Assembly (NCBI RefSeq): GCF_015841355.1 | Contig: NZ_CP064908.1 | Coordinates: 2,542,001 to 2,606,000, forward strand | Source of the DNA: Synechococcus sp. CBW1107 | GTDB lineage: Bacteria; Cyanobacteriota; Cyanobacteriia; PCC-6307; Cyanobiaceae | Length of the DNA: 64,000 nucleotides | Direction: 5' to 3' | Shown: positions 53,807-62,746 of the stretch, piece after piece | Numbering within the stretch: position 1 is the first letter of the stretch | How the letters are laid out: each line of letters begins with the position of its first letter | Position numbers and translations under genes: made by a program | Notes under the pieces: model-generated | What the model was told of the DNA's origin: nothing | What the model saw: only the letters and a program-made list of their open reading frames with translations | The model's database searches: none

Positions 53807-54028
53807 GACGTTGAGATCGTCTCACCTGGAGCGGAAGCTAGCACCCGAGTTTGGCCAGATCCCTGTCCAGCCATGGGATCTGGCGAATCTGACAGAAACG
53901 GTTACGCAGCGCGGGCCGGCGGCACGCCCCTGATCCAGGCCGGGGCGAGAGTTACAACGGACACCAAAGGCCCGCGTGACGGGTCCAAGCTTCGATCTCC
54001 GTCCTCCCTTCCGCCTGTCTCTGCCCCC
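53807..54028. promoter_or_regulatory. apcF-glnA divergent intergenic region
   Basis: The longest gap of the window (222 bases) and the place for promoters of both genes. A GT-N10-AC string at 53951-53964 meets the minimal NtcA pattern but lacks the fuller GTA-N8-TAC form, and no clear -10 follows it at the usual distance. GGTTAC at 53908 is unremarkable. No hairpin or RNA gene is seen. Confidence 0.35.
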
Positions 54029-55450
54029 ATGGCCAACCCAGCCCAGGACCTGCTTCGTCGGATCAGGGACGAGGGCATCGAGCTGATCGATCTCAAGTTC
54101 GCCGATCTCCATGGCAAATGGCAGCACCTCACCGTCTGCGCCGACCTGCTCAGCGAGGAGTCGTTCCTGACGGGCCTGGCCTTCGATGGCTCCTCGATCC
54201 GGGGCTGGAAGGCGATCCATGAATCGGACATGGCGATGGTGCCCGATCCGGCCACGGCCTGGATCGATCCCTTTCTCCGCCACAAGACCCTCAGCCTGAT
54301 CTGCTCGATTCAGGAGCCACGCAGTGGCGGGGCCTATGGGCGTTGCCCGCGGTCGCTGGCCCAGCGGGCCCTGGTCCATCTGGCCGGCACGGGCCTGGCC
54401 GACACAGCCTATTTCGGACCTGAGCTGGAGTTCTTCCTGTTCGATGACGTCCGCTACGGTTCCAGCGAGGGAGGCTGTTTCTACAGCATCGATTCGATCG
54501 AAGCTCCCTGGAACAGCGGCCGGCTTGAGGAGGGCGGCAATCTGGCCTACAAGATGAATGCCAAGGAGGGGTATTCCCCCGTTCCCCCGAGTGACACCGT
54601 TCAGGACATCCGCAGTGAGATGTTGCTGACCATGGGTCAGCTGGGTGTGCCGATCGAGAAGCATCACCACGAGGTGGCGGCCGCTGGTCAGCAGGAGCTG
54701 GGTATGAGGTTCGCCGAGCTGATCAGTGCGGCCGACAACGTGATGACCTACAAGTATGTGGTGCGCAATGTGGCCCGCAGGTACGGCCGCTCCGTCACCT
54801 TCATGCCCAAGCCGGTGTTCGCCGACAACGGCAGCGGCATGCATGTCCACCAGAGCCTCTGGAGGGACGGCCAGCCGCTGTTCTTCGGACTGGGCACCTA
54901 TGCGGATCTCTCCCAGACGGCCCGCTGGTACATCGGAGGACTGCTGAAGCATGCTCCGAGCTTCCTCGCCTTCACCAACCCCACCACCAACAGCTACAAA
55001 CGCCTGGTGCCGGGCTTCGAGGCACCCGTGAACCTCGTCTATTCCCAGGGCAACCGCTCTGCGGCGGTGCGCATTCCCCTCAGCGGAGACAACCCCCGGG
55101 CCAAGCGACTGGAGTTCCGCAGCGGCGATGCCATGGCGAATCCCTACCTGGCGTTCTCCGCGATGCTGATGGCTGGACTGGATGGCATCCGCCAGCAGAT
55201 CGATCCTGGCGACGCCGTGGATCGCGATCTGTTCGAGCTGTCCCCGGCAGACCTGGAGCAGATCGCCAAGGTGCCCGCCTCTCTCGAGGGGGTGCTGGCC
55301 GCCCTCGAGGCCGACCACGAGTACCTGCTGGCCGGGGAGGTGTTCAGCGAAGACTTCATCAGCAACTGGATCGCCCTCAAATCCGAGGAGGTGCAGCAGC
55401 TGCGGCAACGGCCCCATCCCTACGAGTTCAGCCTCTACTACGACGGCTGA
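54029..55450 (+). CDS. glnA: Glutamine synthetase type I
   Basis: 473 residues from ATG 54029. ATP-dependent amidation of glutamate to glutamine. Motifs: [66 protein letters not shown] and [18 protein letters not shown]. The position equivalent to the adenylylated Tyr of enterobacterial enzymes reads DRDLFELSP, with Phe402, so adenylylation there is impossible. Cyanobacterial GlnA is instead inhibited by small GlnA-inactivating factors, none of which is visible here. Confidence 0.96.
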   Translation: MANPAQDLLRRIRDEGIELIDLKFADLHGKWQHLTVCADLLSEESFLTGLAFDGSSIRGWKAIHESDMAMVPDPATAWIDPFLRHKTLSLICSIQEPRSGGAYGRCPRSLAQRALVHLAGTGLADTAYFGPELEFFLFDDVRYGSSEGGCFYSIDSIEAPWNSGRLEEGGNLAYKMNAKEGYSPVPPSDTVQDIRSEMLLTMGQLGVPIEKHHHEVAAAGQQELGMRFAELISAADNVMTYKYVVRNVARRYGRSVTFMPKPVFADNGSGMHVHQSLWRDGQPLFFGLGTYADLSQTARWYIGGLLKHAPSFLAFTNPTTNSYKRLVPGFEAPVNLVYSQGNRSAAVRIPLSGDNPRAKRLEFRSGDAMANPYLAFSAMLMAGLDGIRQQIDPGDAVDRDLFELSPADLEQIAKVPASLEGVLAALEADHEYLLAGEVFSEDFISNWIALKSEEVQQLRQRPHPYEFSLYYDG

Positions 55451-55518
55451 GCCTCGCAGCGGCCAGGCGGATCGGCTGAAATGAAGAGCCTTGAACGCCG
55501 CCTCTTCCCCGGCACCCC

Positions 55519-56580
55519 ATGCCCGACACCGTCAGCAAGTTCGCCTATCAGGCCCTGCAGCAGGGCAAGACGATCATGGGTCTGGCCCACAAGGAGCTGG
55601 GCGGTCGGCTCATGCGCCTGGTCGATCCCCAGGGGGCTCCCCAGACGGTGCCGGTGCCCGCACAGATGGGCCTGGCGCTCAAGGCCTCCATGGACCGGTT
55701 GCTTGAGACCGACTGGCAGGACGCCGAGAGTGGCCTCTACCCCCCTTCCCTGCTCTTCGATGCCCCCTGGCTCGACTGGGCGGCGCGCTACCCCCTGGTC
55801 TGGCTGGACACCCCGCTTCAGTGGAACCGCCGCACCCAGCGCAAGGTGCGGGATCTGCCCCGGGATGTGCGTCCTGAGGATTACCCCGCCTATTACCTGC
55901 AGAACTTCCACCACCAGACCGATGGCTATCTGAGCGACCATTCCGCGGCCCTCTACGACCTGCAGGTCGAAATCCTCTTCAACGGCTGCGCCGATGCCAT
56001 GCGTCGCCGCCTGATCGCCCCCCTCCAGCGGGGGCTGCGTGCCTTCGCCCAGCGCTCACCCAGGCAGCTGCGTCTTCTGGATGTGGCCACCGGCACCGGC
56101 CGCACCCTGCGTCAGCTTCGCGGTGGTCTGGGGGAGATCCAGCTGGTGGGCCTCGACCTCTCGGCGTCGTACCTGCGCGAAGCCAACCGTTGCCTGAGCC
56201 AGTTGCCGGGAGAGTTGCCCCAGCTCGTGCAGGGCAATGCCGAGTCGCTTCCCTTCGCCGATGCCACGTTCCAGGCGGTGAGCTGTGTGTTCCTGTTCCA
56301 TGAGCTCCCCGCCGAAGCCCGTCAGAATGTGCTGCAGGAGTGCTTCCGGGTGATCGAGCCGGGCGGAGTGCTGGTGCTGGCCGATTCGATCCAGCTGGCT
56401 GATTCCCCGGAATTCTCAGCGGCGCTGGAGAATTTCCGCCGCTCCTTCCATGAGCCTTACTACCGCGATTACATCTCCGATGACATCGATGCACGCCTGG
56501 CTCAGGCGGGCTTCAGCGGGATCAGCGCCCGGTCCCATTTCATGACCCGGGTCTGGTCCGCCACCAAACCTCTGGCCTGA
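55519..56580 (+). CDS. SAM-dependent methyltransferase (UbiE-like class I)
   Basis: 353 residues. A roughly 180-residue N-terminal region (FAYQALQQGKTIMGLAHKEL; YYLQNFHHQTDGYLSDHSA) precedes a class I methyltransferase fold: motif I LLDVATGTGRTLRQL, acidic end of strand 2 LVGLDLSASYL, then GNAESLPFADATFQAV and FRVIEPGGVLVLADSI. The N-terminal region is like that of cyanobacterial methyltransferases of unassigned substrate. Follows glnA by 68 bases and may be separately transcribed. Confidence 0.85.
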   Translation: MPDTVSKFAYQALQQGKTIMGLAHKELGGRLMRLVDPQGAPQTVPVPAQMGLALKASMDRLLETDWQDAESGLYPPSLLFDAPWLDWAARYPLVWLDTPLQWNRRTQRKVRDLPRDVRPEDYPAYYLQNFHHQTDGYLSDHSAALYDLQVEILFNGCADAMRRRLIAPLQRGLRAFAQRSPRQLRLLDVATGTGRTLRQLRGGLGEIQLVGLDLSASYLREANRCLSQLPGELPQLVQGNAESLPFADATFQAVSCVFLFHELPAEARQNVLQECFRVIEPGGVLVLADSIQLADSPEFSAALENFRRSFHEPYYRDYISDDIDARLAQAGFSGISARSHFMTRVWSATKPLA

Positions 56581-56672
56581 GCGGCGTCAGCGCTGCAGCA
56601 CATCGATCGTTCCTCCCTGGCAGGTGCTGAGGAATGTGAATAGCTTTCAGCTCATCTGTGTGCCGTGCTCCG

Positions 56673-57011
56673 ATGTCCAATCCCTTTCATCTGCGCTGGT
56701 TGCAGGGCTGGTCCTTCCAGACGGTTCTGATGGAAGGACATGTCCAGATCGAAGCCCACGGCTTCGGCATCCGCCTGCGCACGCCTCTGCTGCCGGGTGA
56801 GAGCCCAAGCCTGGGTGCCGACAGGCTCGTTCTCCAGGAAGACCGCCACCGCCGTTCGCTGTACCACTCCTGGCGCAGTGGCCAGCTCCAGCCCACACTG
56901 CCGGCTCCCACCAAGGACGTCCTGTTCTCCAGCGGTGCTCTGTTCGGCGCGGGCAGTCCCTATCTGGTGGAAGTGGTCGAGGAGGCCCCCGTGCTGGCGC
57001 TGGCCGCCTAG
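56673..57011 (+). CDS. Hypothetical protein, mostly beta-strand
   Basis: 112 residues from ATG 56673 (MSNPFHLRWLQGWSFQTVLM). Alternating hydrophobic pattern (HVQIEAHGFGIRLRTPLL; YLVEVVEEAPVLALAA) suggests a small beta-rich fold. There is no signal peptide or membrane helix and no recognised domain. Its stop overlaps the convergent gene by four bases. Confidence 0.6.
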   Translation: MSNPFHLRWLQGWSFQTVLMEGHVQIEAHGFGIRLRTPLLPGESPSLGADRLVLQEDRHRRSLYHSWRSGQLQPTLPAPTKDVLFSSGALFGAGSPYLVEVVEEAPVLALAA

Positions 57012-57325
57012 CGCAGCAACCACCAGGCCAGGATCAGCCCGACCCCGCCCCAGCGCAGGGCCCGCCAGAGCACCTGATCCTGCCAGCGACCGATCCGCAG
57101 GGGGACCGGCAGGGGATCCAGCAATCGCTGAGCCAGTTCGAGCCGCTGGCTCAGCCGCCTGCCGGAGCAGGAGAGGTCCATCTGACTGGAGCGCTCCTGG
57201 GCGGCCAGCCTCTCCCCCTGGCTCGCGATGGTGAGCAGGCTTGAGAGCCCATGCAGCCAGCCGGAGCTCCGGCGGTCCTGCCGGTGGAGCGAACGGGAGG
57301 ATCGACGCCGCGAAGGGTTGGCCAT
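57008..57325 (-). CDS. Small C-terminally anchored protein, unknown
   Basis: 105 residues from ATG 57325. Arg/Ser-rich start (MANPSRRRSSRSLHRQDRRS), a helical middle (GRRLSQRLELAQRLLDPLP) and a C-terminal hydrophobic helix (WGGVGLILAWWLLR) typical of a tail anchor. No family recognised. Divergent start only 9 bases from the next gene's start. Confidence 0.5.
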   Translation of the reverse strand: MANPSRRRSSRSLHRQDRRSSGWLHGLSSLLTIASQGERLAAQERSSQMDLSCSGRRLSQRLELAQRLLDPLPVPLRIGRWQDQVLWRALRWGGVGLILAWWLLR

Positions 57326-57334
57326 CGCGTCAGG

Positions 57335-57682
57335 ATGGATCCCCACGCTGTCTCCCGTCCAGTGCCGCTTCCCTCAGCGCCCGCTGCCACCACACGGAGC
57401 GGATCTCCCCAGACCTGGCCGGCCACCAGCCGTGAGCTGGCGGTGGAGCTGCAGAGGCTCCTCGCCATCGATGGCCGCGACTGGCATGCCCAGAAAGGGC
57501 ACAAGCCCAGGCGGGCTGCCGAGCAGGTGGCGGCTGCCCTGGTGCACCTTCTCGCTGAGGACAGCTCCCCCCATCGCCTCGAGGGTGACGCCCAGCATCG
57601 GGCGATCGAACTGCTCGAGCATGGTCTGGCCTGGCTGAAGGGGGATCTGCGCGATCCCGGCTGTCCCAGCCACGGCCACTGA
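57335..57682 (+). CDS. Small helical protein, unknown
   Basis: 115 residues from ATG 57335. Core helices RELAVELQRLLAIDGRDWHA, PRRAAEQVAAALVHLLAEDS and HRAIELLEHGLAWLKGDLRD, then PGCPSHGH. The pattern resembles short picocyanobacterial conserved proteins of unassigned function. The N-terminal 30 residues are Pro/Ser-rich and probably disordered. Its start lies nearly back to back with the divergent tail-anchored gene. Confidence 0.6.
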   Translation: MDPHAVSRPVPLPSAPAATTRSGSPQTWPATSRELAVELQRLLAIDGRDWHAQKGHKPRRAAEQVAAALVHLLAEDSSPHRLEGDAQHRAIELLEHGLAWLKGDLRDPGCPSHGH

Positions 57683-57715
57683 TTCAGGATTAGGGGTTTC
57701 AGGAAGGACTGCAGG

Positions 57716-58135
57716 TCAGGCCCGGTGCCGCTGCCGCTGGGCGGCGAGCTGAAGCCGGTTGCCGCGCTCACTCCAGCGCACGTCATCGAAGCAGTGGTGA
57801 ATCAGGAAGAACCCCCGGCCGCAGCAGGCATCGCTGCGCTCGGGCAGGACACTTGTGCGGGCACAGGCCGGGACTCCGCACCCCTCATCCTGGATCTGCC
57901 AGATCACCCAGTTGGGCGTGAGGATGCGGCGGATGCGGAGACATTTGCGTGGATCGCCACCGTTGCCGTGGCGCACAGCATTCACCAGTGCCTCCTGCAG
58001 GCCCAGCTGCAGCTCAGCCAGGTTGGCCGCCGTGGCCATCGGCTCCAGCAGCAGTTCCAGCAGGGGAGCCAGCTGAAGGGTGGAGGGAGTGATGAAGTCG
58101 GTCCACCGCAGCGGACTGATCAGGCGCCGAAGCAT
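57716..58135 (-). CDS. RsbW/SpoIIAB-like ATPase
   Basis: 139 residues from ATG 58135. GHKL ATPase fold of the anti-sigma-factor kinase type: N box LQEALVNAVRHGNGGDP, G1 box IQDEGCGVP, G2 box CCGRGFFLIHHCFDDV. Such proteins bind sigma factors or phosphorylate STAS anti-anti-sigma partners. No sigma factor, STAS protein or PP2C phosphatase lies nearby, so the partner is unknown. The N-terminus is slightly short compared with RsbW. Confidence 0.8.
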   Translation of the reverse strand: MLRRLISPLRWTDFITPSTLQLAPLLELLLEPMATAANLAELQLGLQEALVNAVRHGNGGDPRKCLRIRRILTPNWVIWQIQDEGCGVPACARTSVLPERSDACCGRGFFLIHHCFDDVRWSERGNRLQLAAQRQRHRA

Positions 58136-58186
58136 CCACACCAACCATGGCTCGATTTGACTCTAACGCTCCGGGCCACCCCAGGC

Positions 58187-58912
58187 TCAGCCGGTGCTGA
58201 TTCGTTGTTGCACAGCCGGGTGATTGAGCAGCGCATCCATCAGACGCACACCGCGCAACTGGTTGATCAGCGGCATGTGTCCCTCCGGCGCCTCCAGGTT
58301 CCACTGGAACGCACTGGGGTAACGGGTCCACGTGCCCTCGTTCTTCCAGCCCAACCTCGGCCAGAGCTGGTCCCAGCGGCCGTTGCAGGCTCTCAGCAGC
58401 CGCCCCTGGACGGAAAAGCCGTAGCGGCCCCTTGAGTAGCAGACCCAGAGCCGATCGAGGCTGGTGAGATCGAGGCCGGGCATGGGGGCCACCTCGCTGT
58501 AATAGACGTAGCCGCGCCGGACCGCCTCCGCTCCGGCCAGTTGCCGAAGCACCTCGCTGGTGATGCGATCCGCCAGCTCGAAGGAACGCAGGGACAGGGC
58601 TTCCTGCAGGGGCCCGTAGTCGATGCCGCCAGCACTGGCGACGGTCAGCCATCCTCCTGGATGGCGCTCGAGCAAGGTCTGCCTGTGGCTGTCGTCCACG
58701 GCCAGAAGCATCTGGACCCAGAGACCGGCGATCCAGTCGTCAGCGTCGGGATCATGGTGGCTGAGGGCCTCGAGCAGCAGGGGGCGCAGCTCCTGGGCTC
58801 GGGCCTCGATCTGGGGGAGCAGGCTCCGCCGCTGGCGCGGGGAGCTGGAGCTGAAACGCTCGAGCAGCTGTTCGGCGCTGGCTGTGGCGGAAGCGGGTGG
58901 ACCGGAAAGCAT
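58187..58912 (-). CDS. gun4: GUN4 domain protein, Mg-chelatase cofactor
   Basis: 241 residues from ATG 58912. An N-terminal helical bundle (AEQLLERFSSSSPRQRRSLL; DDWIAGLWVQMLLAVDDSHR) is followed by the GUN4 porphyrin-binding domain: DLTSLDRLWVCYSRGRYGFS, WPRLGWKNEGTWTRYPSAFQ and APEGHMPLINQLRG. GUN4 binds protoporphyrin and Mg-protoporphyrin and stimulates Mg-chelatase. The length and two-domain layout match cyanobacterial Gun4 proper. Separate paralogues exist in the family, so the name is probable rather than certain. Confidence 0.88.
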   Translation of the reverse strand: MLSGPPASATASAEQLLERFSSSSPRQRRSLLPQIEARAQELRPLLLEALSHHDPDADDWIAGLWVQMLLAVDDSHRQTLLERHPGGWLTVASAGGIDYGPLQEALSLRSFELADRITSEVLRQLAGAEAVRRGYVYYSEVAPMPGLDLTSLDRLWVCYSRGRYGFSVQGRLLRACNGRWDQLWPRLGWKNEGTWTRYPSAFQWNLEAPEGHMPLINQLRGVRLMDALLNHPAVQQRISTG

Positions 58913-58984
58913 GAAGTTCGGCGGGCCTGAGCCGGGCCGGCGTGGGCCCACTATGTCAGGCAAGGTCCTTCAAGGTGGGGCGCG

Positions 58985-60040
58985 ATGGCGTCGTGGCTGG
59001 CGATCGACGCCTTCCTGGCAGGTGGAGGAGCGCTGCTGGACGTGCGCAGCCCGGCGGAGTTCGCCAAGGCTCACATTCCCGGGGCCATCAATCTGCCGCT
59101 GTTCAGCGACCTCGAGCGGGCCGAGGTGGGACTGACCTACAAGCAGCGGGGTTCCCAGCCGGCGGTTCAAGCGGGGCTGGCGCTGGTGGGCCCGAAGCTG
59201 GCGGCCCTGGGCGATGGACTGCTCGCGCACCATCAGGCCGCCGGAGGTGGGCCCTTGCGCATCCACTGCTGGCGTGGCGGCATGCGCTCGGCCAGCGTCG
59301 GCTGGCTGGCCGAAACCCTGGGTCTGTCGGTGCAGTTGCTGGAGGGGGGATACAAGGCGTACCGCCACTGGGTGCTGACGAGCTTCGAGCGCCCCTGGCC
59401 CCTGAGGCTGCTGGGCGGGCGCACCGGTACGGGCAAGACCGACCTGTTGCTGGAACTGGCCCGCCGCGGGGTGGCGGTGGTCGATCTCGAAGGACTGGCC
59501 CATCACCGCGGCAGCAGCTTCGGCGGGCTGGGCCTGCCCCCCCAGCCCAGCAGTGAGCACTTCGAGAACCGCCTGGCAGCGGCGCTCGCCACCTGCGCGG
59601 ATGCCGATGAGATCTGGCTGGAGGCTGAAAGTGCCCAGGTGGGTCGCTGCCGCATCCCGGTGGGTCTCTGGCGGCAGATGCAAAGTGCTCCGGTGCTGGA
59701 GATCAGCCGTCCCCTGGGGGAACGGCTGAGACGGCTGGTGGCGGTCTATGGGGTTCAGGAGGCCGATGACCTGGCGGAGGCGACCAGGAGGATCGCCCGG
59801 CGGCTGGGGCCTGTCCGCACCCAGGAGGCCCTGGCGGCGATCGAGCGACGCGACTGGACCGAGGCCTGCCGCTGGATGCTCGACTACTACGACCGCTGTT
59901 ACGACCATGAGCTGGAGCGCCAGCGCAAGCGAACGGATCCCTGCTCCGCCCATCGCTCCCTCGACCTCCATGACTGGGACGAGGAGCGCTCCGCCACCAT
60001 GCTCCTGAACCAAGAAGGATCAAGTCCGTGTGAACTGTGA
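58985..60040 (+). CDS. mnmH: tRNA 2-selenouridine/geranyl-2-thiouridine synthase
   Basis: 351 residues. An N-terminal rhodanese domain with Cys95 in HCWRGGMRSASV, and a P-loop at residues 144-152 (GRTGTGKTD). The pattern LDVRSPAEFAKAHIPGAINL followed by the P-loop domain is diagnostic of MnmH/SelU, which modifies the wobble 2-thiouridine of tRNA. Selenophosphate synthetase is not in the window, so the in vivo product is open. Divergent from gun4. Confidence 0.93.
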   Translation: MASWLAIDAFLAGGGALLDVRSPAEFAKAHIPGAINLPLFSDLERAEVGLTYKQRGSQPAVQAGLALVGPKLAALGDGLLAHHQAAGGGPLRIHCWRGGMRSASVGWLAETLGLSVQLLEGGYKAYRHWVLTSFERPWPLRLLGGRTGTGKTDLLLELARRGVAVVDLEGLAHHRGSSFGGLGLPPQPSSEHFENRLAAALATCADADEIWLEAESAQVGRCRIPVGLWRQMQSAPVLEISRPLGERLRRLVAVYGVQEADDLAEATRRIARRLGPVRTQEALAAIERRDWTEACRWMLDYYDRCYDHELERQRKRTDPCSAHRSLDLHDWDEERSATMLLNQEGSSPCEL

Positions 60041-60087
60041 AGGCGTGATCGGAGGGTCTGCTTAGGATCGGACTTTGCCCCACCCCG

Positions 60088-60489
60088 ATGACGGCCATTC
60101 AGTTCTTCCGCGGGGTGGACGAGCCCGTGATTCCCGATATCCGCCTGACCCGCTCCCGTGATGGACGAACCGGCCAGGCCATGTTCGTGTTCGAGCAACC
60201 CCAGGCGCTGGCTCCTGAAACCATGGGCGACATCACCGGGATGTTCCTGCTTGATGAGGAAGGTGAACTGGTCACCCGGGAGGTGAAGGCCCGGTTCGTG
60301 AACGGCAAACCCAGTGCCCTCGAGGCCACCTACACCTGGAAGACGGAAGAGGATTTCGACCGGTTCATGCGTTTCGCCGAGCGCTACGCCGCCGGCCATG
60401 GACTCGGTTTCGCCGAAAAGGACGGTGACACCGAGGAGGACGGGGCCACCCCCGGACCGGCCGCTGAGGGCGAGCCCGAGGACGCTTGA
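60088..60489 (+). CDS. psb28: Photosystem II assembly protein Psb28
   Basis: 133 residues, about 20 longer than usual owing to an acidic C-terminal tail ([20 protein letters not shown]). Psb28 binds PSII assembly intermediates on the cytoplasmic side near cytochrome b559. Family sequence: [45 protein letters not shown], and [16 protein letters not shown]. Its stop overlaps the TTG start of the next gene. Confidence 0.95.
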   Translation: MTAIQFFRGVDEPVIPDIRLTRSRDGRTGQAMFVFEQPQALAPETMGDITGMFLLDEEGELVTREVKARFVNGKPSALEATYTWKTEEDFDRFMRFAERYAAGHGLGFAEKDGDTEEDGATPGPAAEGEPEDA

Positions 60490-61559
60490 AATTCGGGCAC
60501 TGGCTGGGCCTGGCGGCCATCATCACCGCCGCTGGCCTTCTCTGGAGCCTGCGCGGTTTGCTGCTGCAGCTCTTCGCTGCCGTGGTGCTGGCCATGGCGA
60601 TCTGCACATTGGTGGGTGCCGTGCGGTCGCGGTTGGATTGCTCCAGGCCCCTTGCTCTGACCATCAGCCTGGGGGCCGTGGCCCTGGTGGTGGTGGTGGG
60701 CGGTGCGGTGCTGATCCCTCCCTTCGTGGAGCAGTTCACCGAGCTGCTGGTCAAGCTGCCCGATGCGGCGGATGTGCTGATCGGTCTGGCCCGCCGGATG
60801 CTGGCCCATGTCAGCCGGGTGCTGTACGGCCGCCATGACGGCTCGCTGGAGTGGCTTCAGCAGCTCTGGCCGGCCAGGGGGCCCAGCCCCGATGTGCTGG
60901 CCGGCGGGCTGGGCAGCGGCGCCCTGCGGCTGCTGGGTCTGGCGAGCAACCTGGGCAGCGGCACTCTGCAACTGGTTTTCGTCGTGGCGGTGAGTCTGAT
61001 GCTCGCCGTTCAGCCCACCGCCTACCGCGATGTGCTGGTGCTGCTGGCTCCCTCCTTCTACCGACGGCGTCTGCGCCAGGTGCTCGACCTCTGCGGTGCG
61101 GCTCTGAGCAACTGGATGGTGGGAGTCGCCATCAGCTCGGTCTGCGTGGCCCTGCTGGCGGGTCTCGGCCTGTCGCTGCTGGGGGTGAAGCTGGTGGTGG
61201 CCAACGCCCTGCTGGCAGGTCTGCTCAACGTGATCCCCAACGTGGGCCCCACGCTGAGCACGATCTTCCCCATGGCGGTGGCCCTGCTCGACGACCCCTG
61301 GAAAGTCCCGGCCGTTCTCGGGCTCTACGTGGTGGTGCAGCACCTGGAGAGCTACGTGATCACCCCGTCGGTGATGCACGCCAAACTTCGACTGCTGCCG
61401 GGTCTCACCCTCACCGCCCAGTTCCTGTTCACCGTGATCTTCGGTCCGCTGGGCCTGCTCCTGGCCCTGCCGATGGCGGTGTGTGTGCAGGTGATCGTGC
61501 GTGAGGTGCTCATCCACGACATCCTCGATCCCTGGAAACGCCAGCGGTTGTCCCCATGA
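60486..61559 (+). CDS. AI-2E/PerM-family membrane transporter (first copy)
   Basis: 357 residues from TTG 60486, which overlaps the psb28 stop (TTGA). About eight membrane helices with the family region [20 protein letters not shown] and [13 protein letters not shown]. The family includes autoinducer-2 exporters and Na+/H+ antiporters, and the substrate cannot be read here. Coupled by ATGA to a second copy. Confidence 0.87.
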   Translation: MKFGHWLGLAAIITAAGLLWSLRGLLLQLFAAVVLAMAICTLVGAVRSRLDCSRPLALTISLGAVALVVVVGGAVLIPPFVEQFTELLVKLPDAADVLIGLARRMLAHVSRVLYGRHDGSLEWLQQLWPARGPSPDVLAGGLGSGALRLLGLASNLGSGTLQLVFVVAVSLMLAVQPTAYRDVLVLLAPSFYRRRLRQVLDLCGAALSNWMVGVAISSVCVALLAGLGLSLLGVKLVVANALLAGLLNVIPNVGPTLSTIFPMAVALLDDPWKVPAVLGLYVVVQHLESYVITPSVMHAKLRLLPGLTLTAQFLFTVIFGPLGLLLALPMAVCVQVIVREVLIHDILDPWKRQRLSP

Positions 61560-62557
61560 ACGGCCGAGCCCTCCTGGGGACCCTCGCCCTTGTGCTGCTG
61601 GCCCTGCTGGTGTGGGAACTGCGCTGGGTGCTGCTGGTGCTCTTCGGGGCTGTGGTGCTGGCCGTGGCGCTGGATGTGCCCGTGAGCCTGCTGCGTCGCC
61701 GGCTGCCCCTGAACCGCCCCAGTGCCGTGATCCTGGTGATCGTGGCCCTGGGCCTGGTGGGCTGGAAGGTCTCGGAGCTGTTGCTGCCCGAGCTGCTGCA
61801 GCAGGCCGATCAGTTCACGCAGCTTCTGCCTGTGCTCCTGCAGCGTCTGGGTGATCTGGCCGGTGGCTCCATGGCCTTTCGCAGCTTCGAGGAACGGTTG
61901 CTGGAGCTGGCCACCTGGGACAAGCTTCAGCCCCTGGGCACCCAGCTCCTGGGGGTTGCGGGGGGCGCCGCCAATTCCACCATCCAGATCCTGCTGATGG
62001 TGCTGCTGGCGATTCTTCTGGCCCTGGATCCACGGCCTCACCAGCGGCTGGTGCTGGCGGCCACCCCGCTGTTCTGGCGTCCGTCGATGCAATCGCTGCT
62101 GCGGGAGGCGCGCGAGGCCCTCGGCGGCTGGCTGGCGGGGATGACCATCTCGGCGGTGACGGTGTTTCTGCTCACCTGGGCCGGCCTGGCGCTGCTGAGG
62201 GTGCCCCTGGCCCTGCTGAGCGGGCTGGTCTGCGGTCTGCTCACCTTCGTGCCCACGATCGGCCCGACGGTGGCCACGGCTCTGCCTCTGGCGGTGGCCC
62301 TGCTGATCTCCCCGGCCAAGGTGGTCCAGGTGCTGGTGCTGCGCCTGATGCTGCAGAACGCGGAAGCGTTCGTGCTCACTCCGCTGCTGCTCAGCCGCAC
62401 GGTCAACCTGCTGCCCACGGTGGCCCTGATGGCCCAGCTGAGCCTCGGTGCCCTGCTGGGGCTGCCGGGAGTGCTGCTGGCTCTGCCGCTGGTGGTGGTG
62501 CTGCAGGTGGTCTTCCAGCGGGTGCTGGTGGAGCAGGTGATGGACCGCTGGACCTGA
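61556..62557 (+). CDS. AI-2E/PerM-family membrane transporter (second copy)
   Basis: 333 residues; ATG 61556 in the overlap with the first copy. Same architecture: LTFVPTIGPTVATALPLAVAL corresponds to [20 protein letters not shown] of the first copy, and LQNAEAFVLTPLLLSRTVN to [19 protein letters not shown]. The two are diverged tandem paralogues. The stop abuts the convergent small-protein gene with no gap. Confidence 0.88.
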   Translation: MNGRALLGTLALVLLALLVWELRWVLLVLFGAVVLAVALDVPVSLLRRRLPLNRPSAVILVIVALGLVGWKVSELLLPELLQQADQFTQLLPVLLQRLGDLAGGSMAFRSFEERLLELATWDKLQPLGTQLLGVAGGAANSTIQILLMVLLAILLALDPRPHQRLVLAATPLFWRPSMQSLLREAREALGGWLAGMTISAVTVFLLTWAGLALLRVPLALLSGLVCGLLTFVPTIGPTVATALPLAVALLISPAKVVQVLVLRLMLQNAEAFVLTPLLLSRTVNLLPTVALMAQLSLGALLGLPGVLLALPLVVVLQVVFQRVLVEQVMDRWT

Positions 62558-62746
62558 TCAGCGGTAGTGCCTGGTCAGGCTGGGGGTGAGCAGCAGCACG
62601 GCCACGGCCAGGGGATGCTGCTGGATCGCCGTGAACAGGGACGACCAGGTGAAATGGTCGACCAGCAGCCGCAGTTCCGAACTGAGGTCGCCGAAGGCCA
62701 GGAGAGCCAGCAGCACGGGGATGAGCGGCGGGAGGCGCCGCATCAA
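62558..62746 (-). CDS. Small membrane protein coupled to secF
   Basis: 62 residues. ATG 62746 overlaps the secF stop (ATGA). Two hydrophobic helices (LIPVLLALLAFG and PLAVAVLLLTPSL) separated by SSELRLLVDHFTWSSLFTAI, ending in TRHYR. Its coupling to secF and hydrophobic nature suggest a role near the Sec translocon, but no family is recognised. Confidence 0.65.
   Translation of the reverse strand: MMRRLPPLIPVLLALLAFGDLSSELRLLVDHFTWSSLFTAIQQHPLAVAVLLLTPSLTRHYR

Noticed and set aside
53951-53964. NtcA-like GT-N10-AC site upstream of glnA
   Set aside because: Only the minimal four bases match and no properly spaced -10 follows; the pattern occurs often by chance, so I did not call a binding site.
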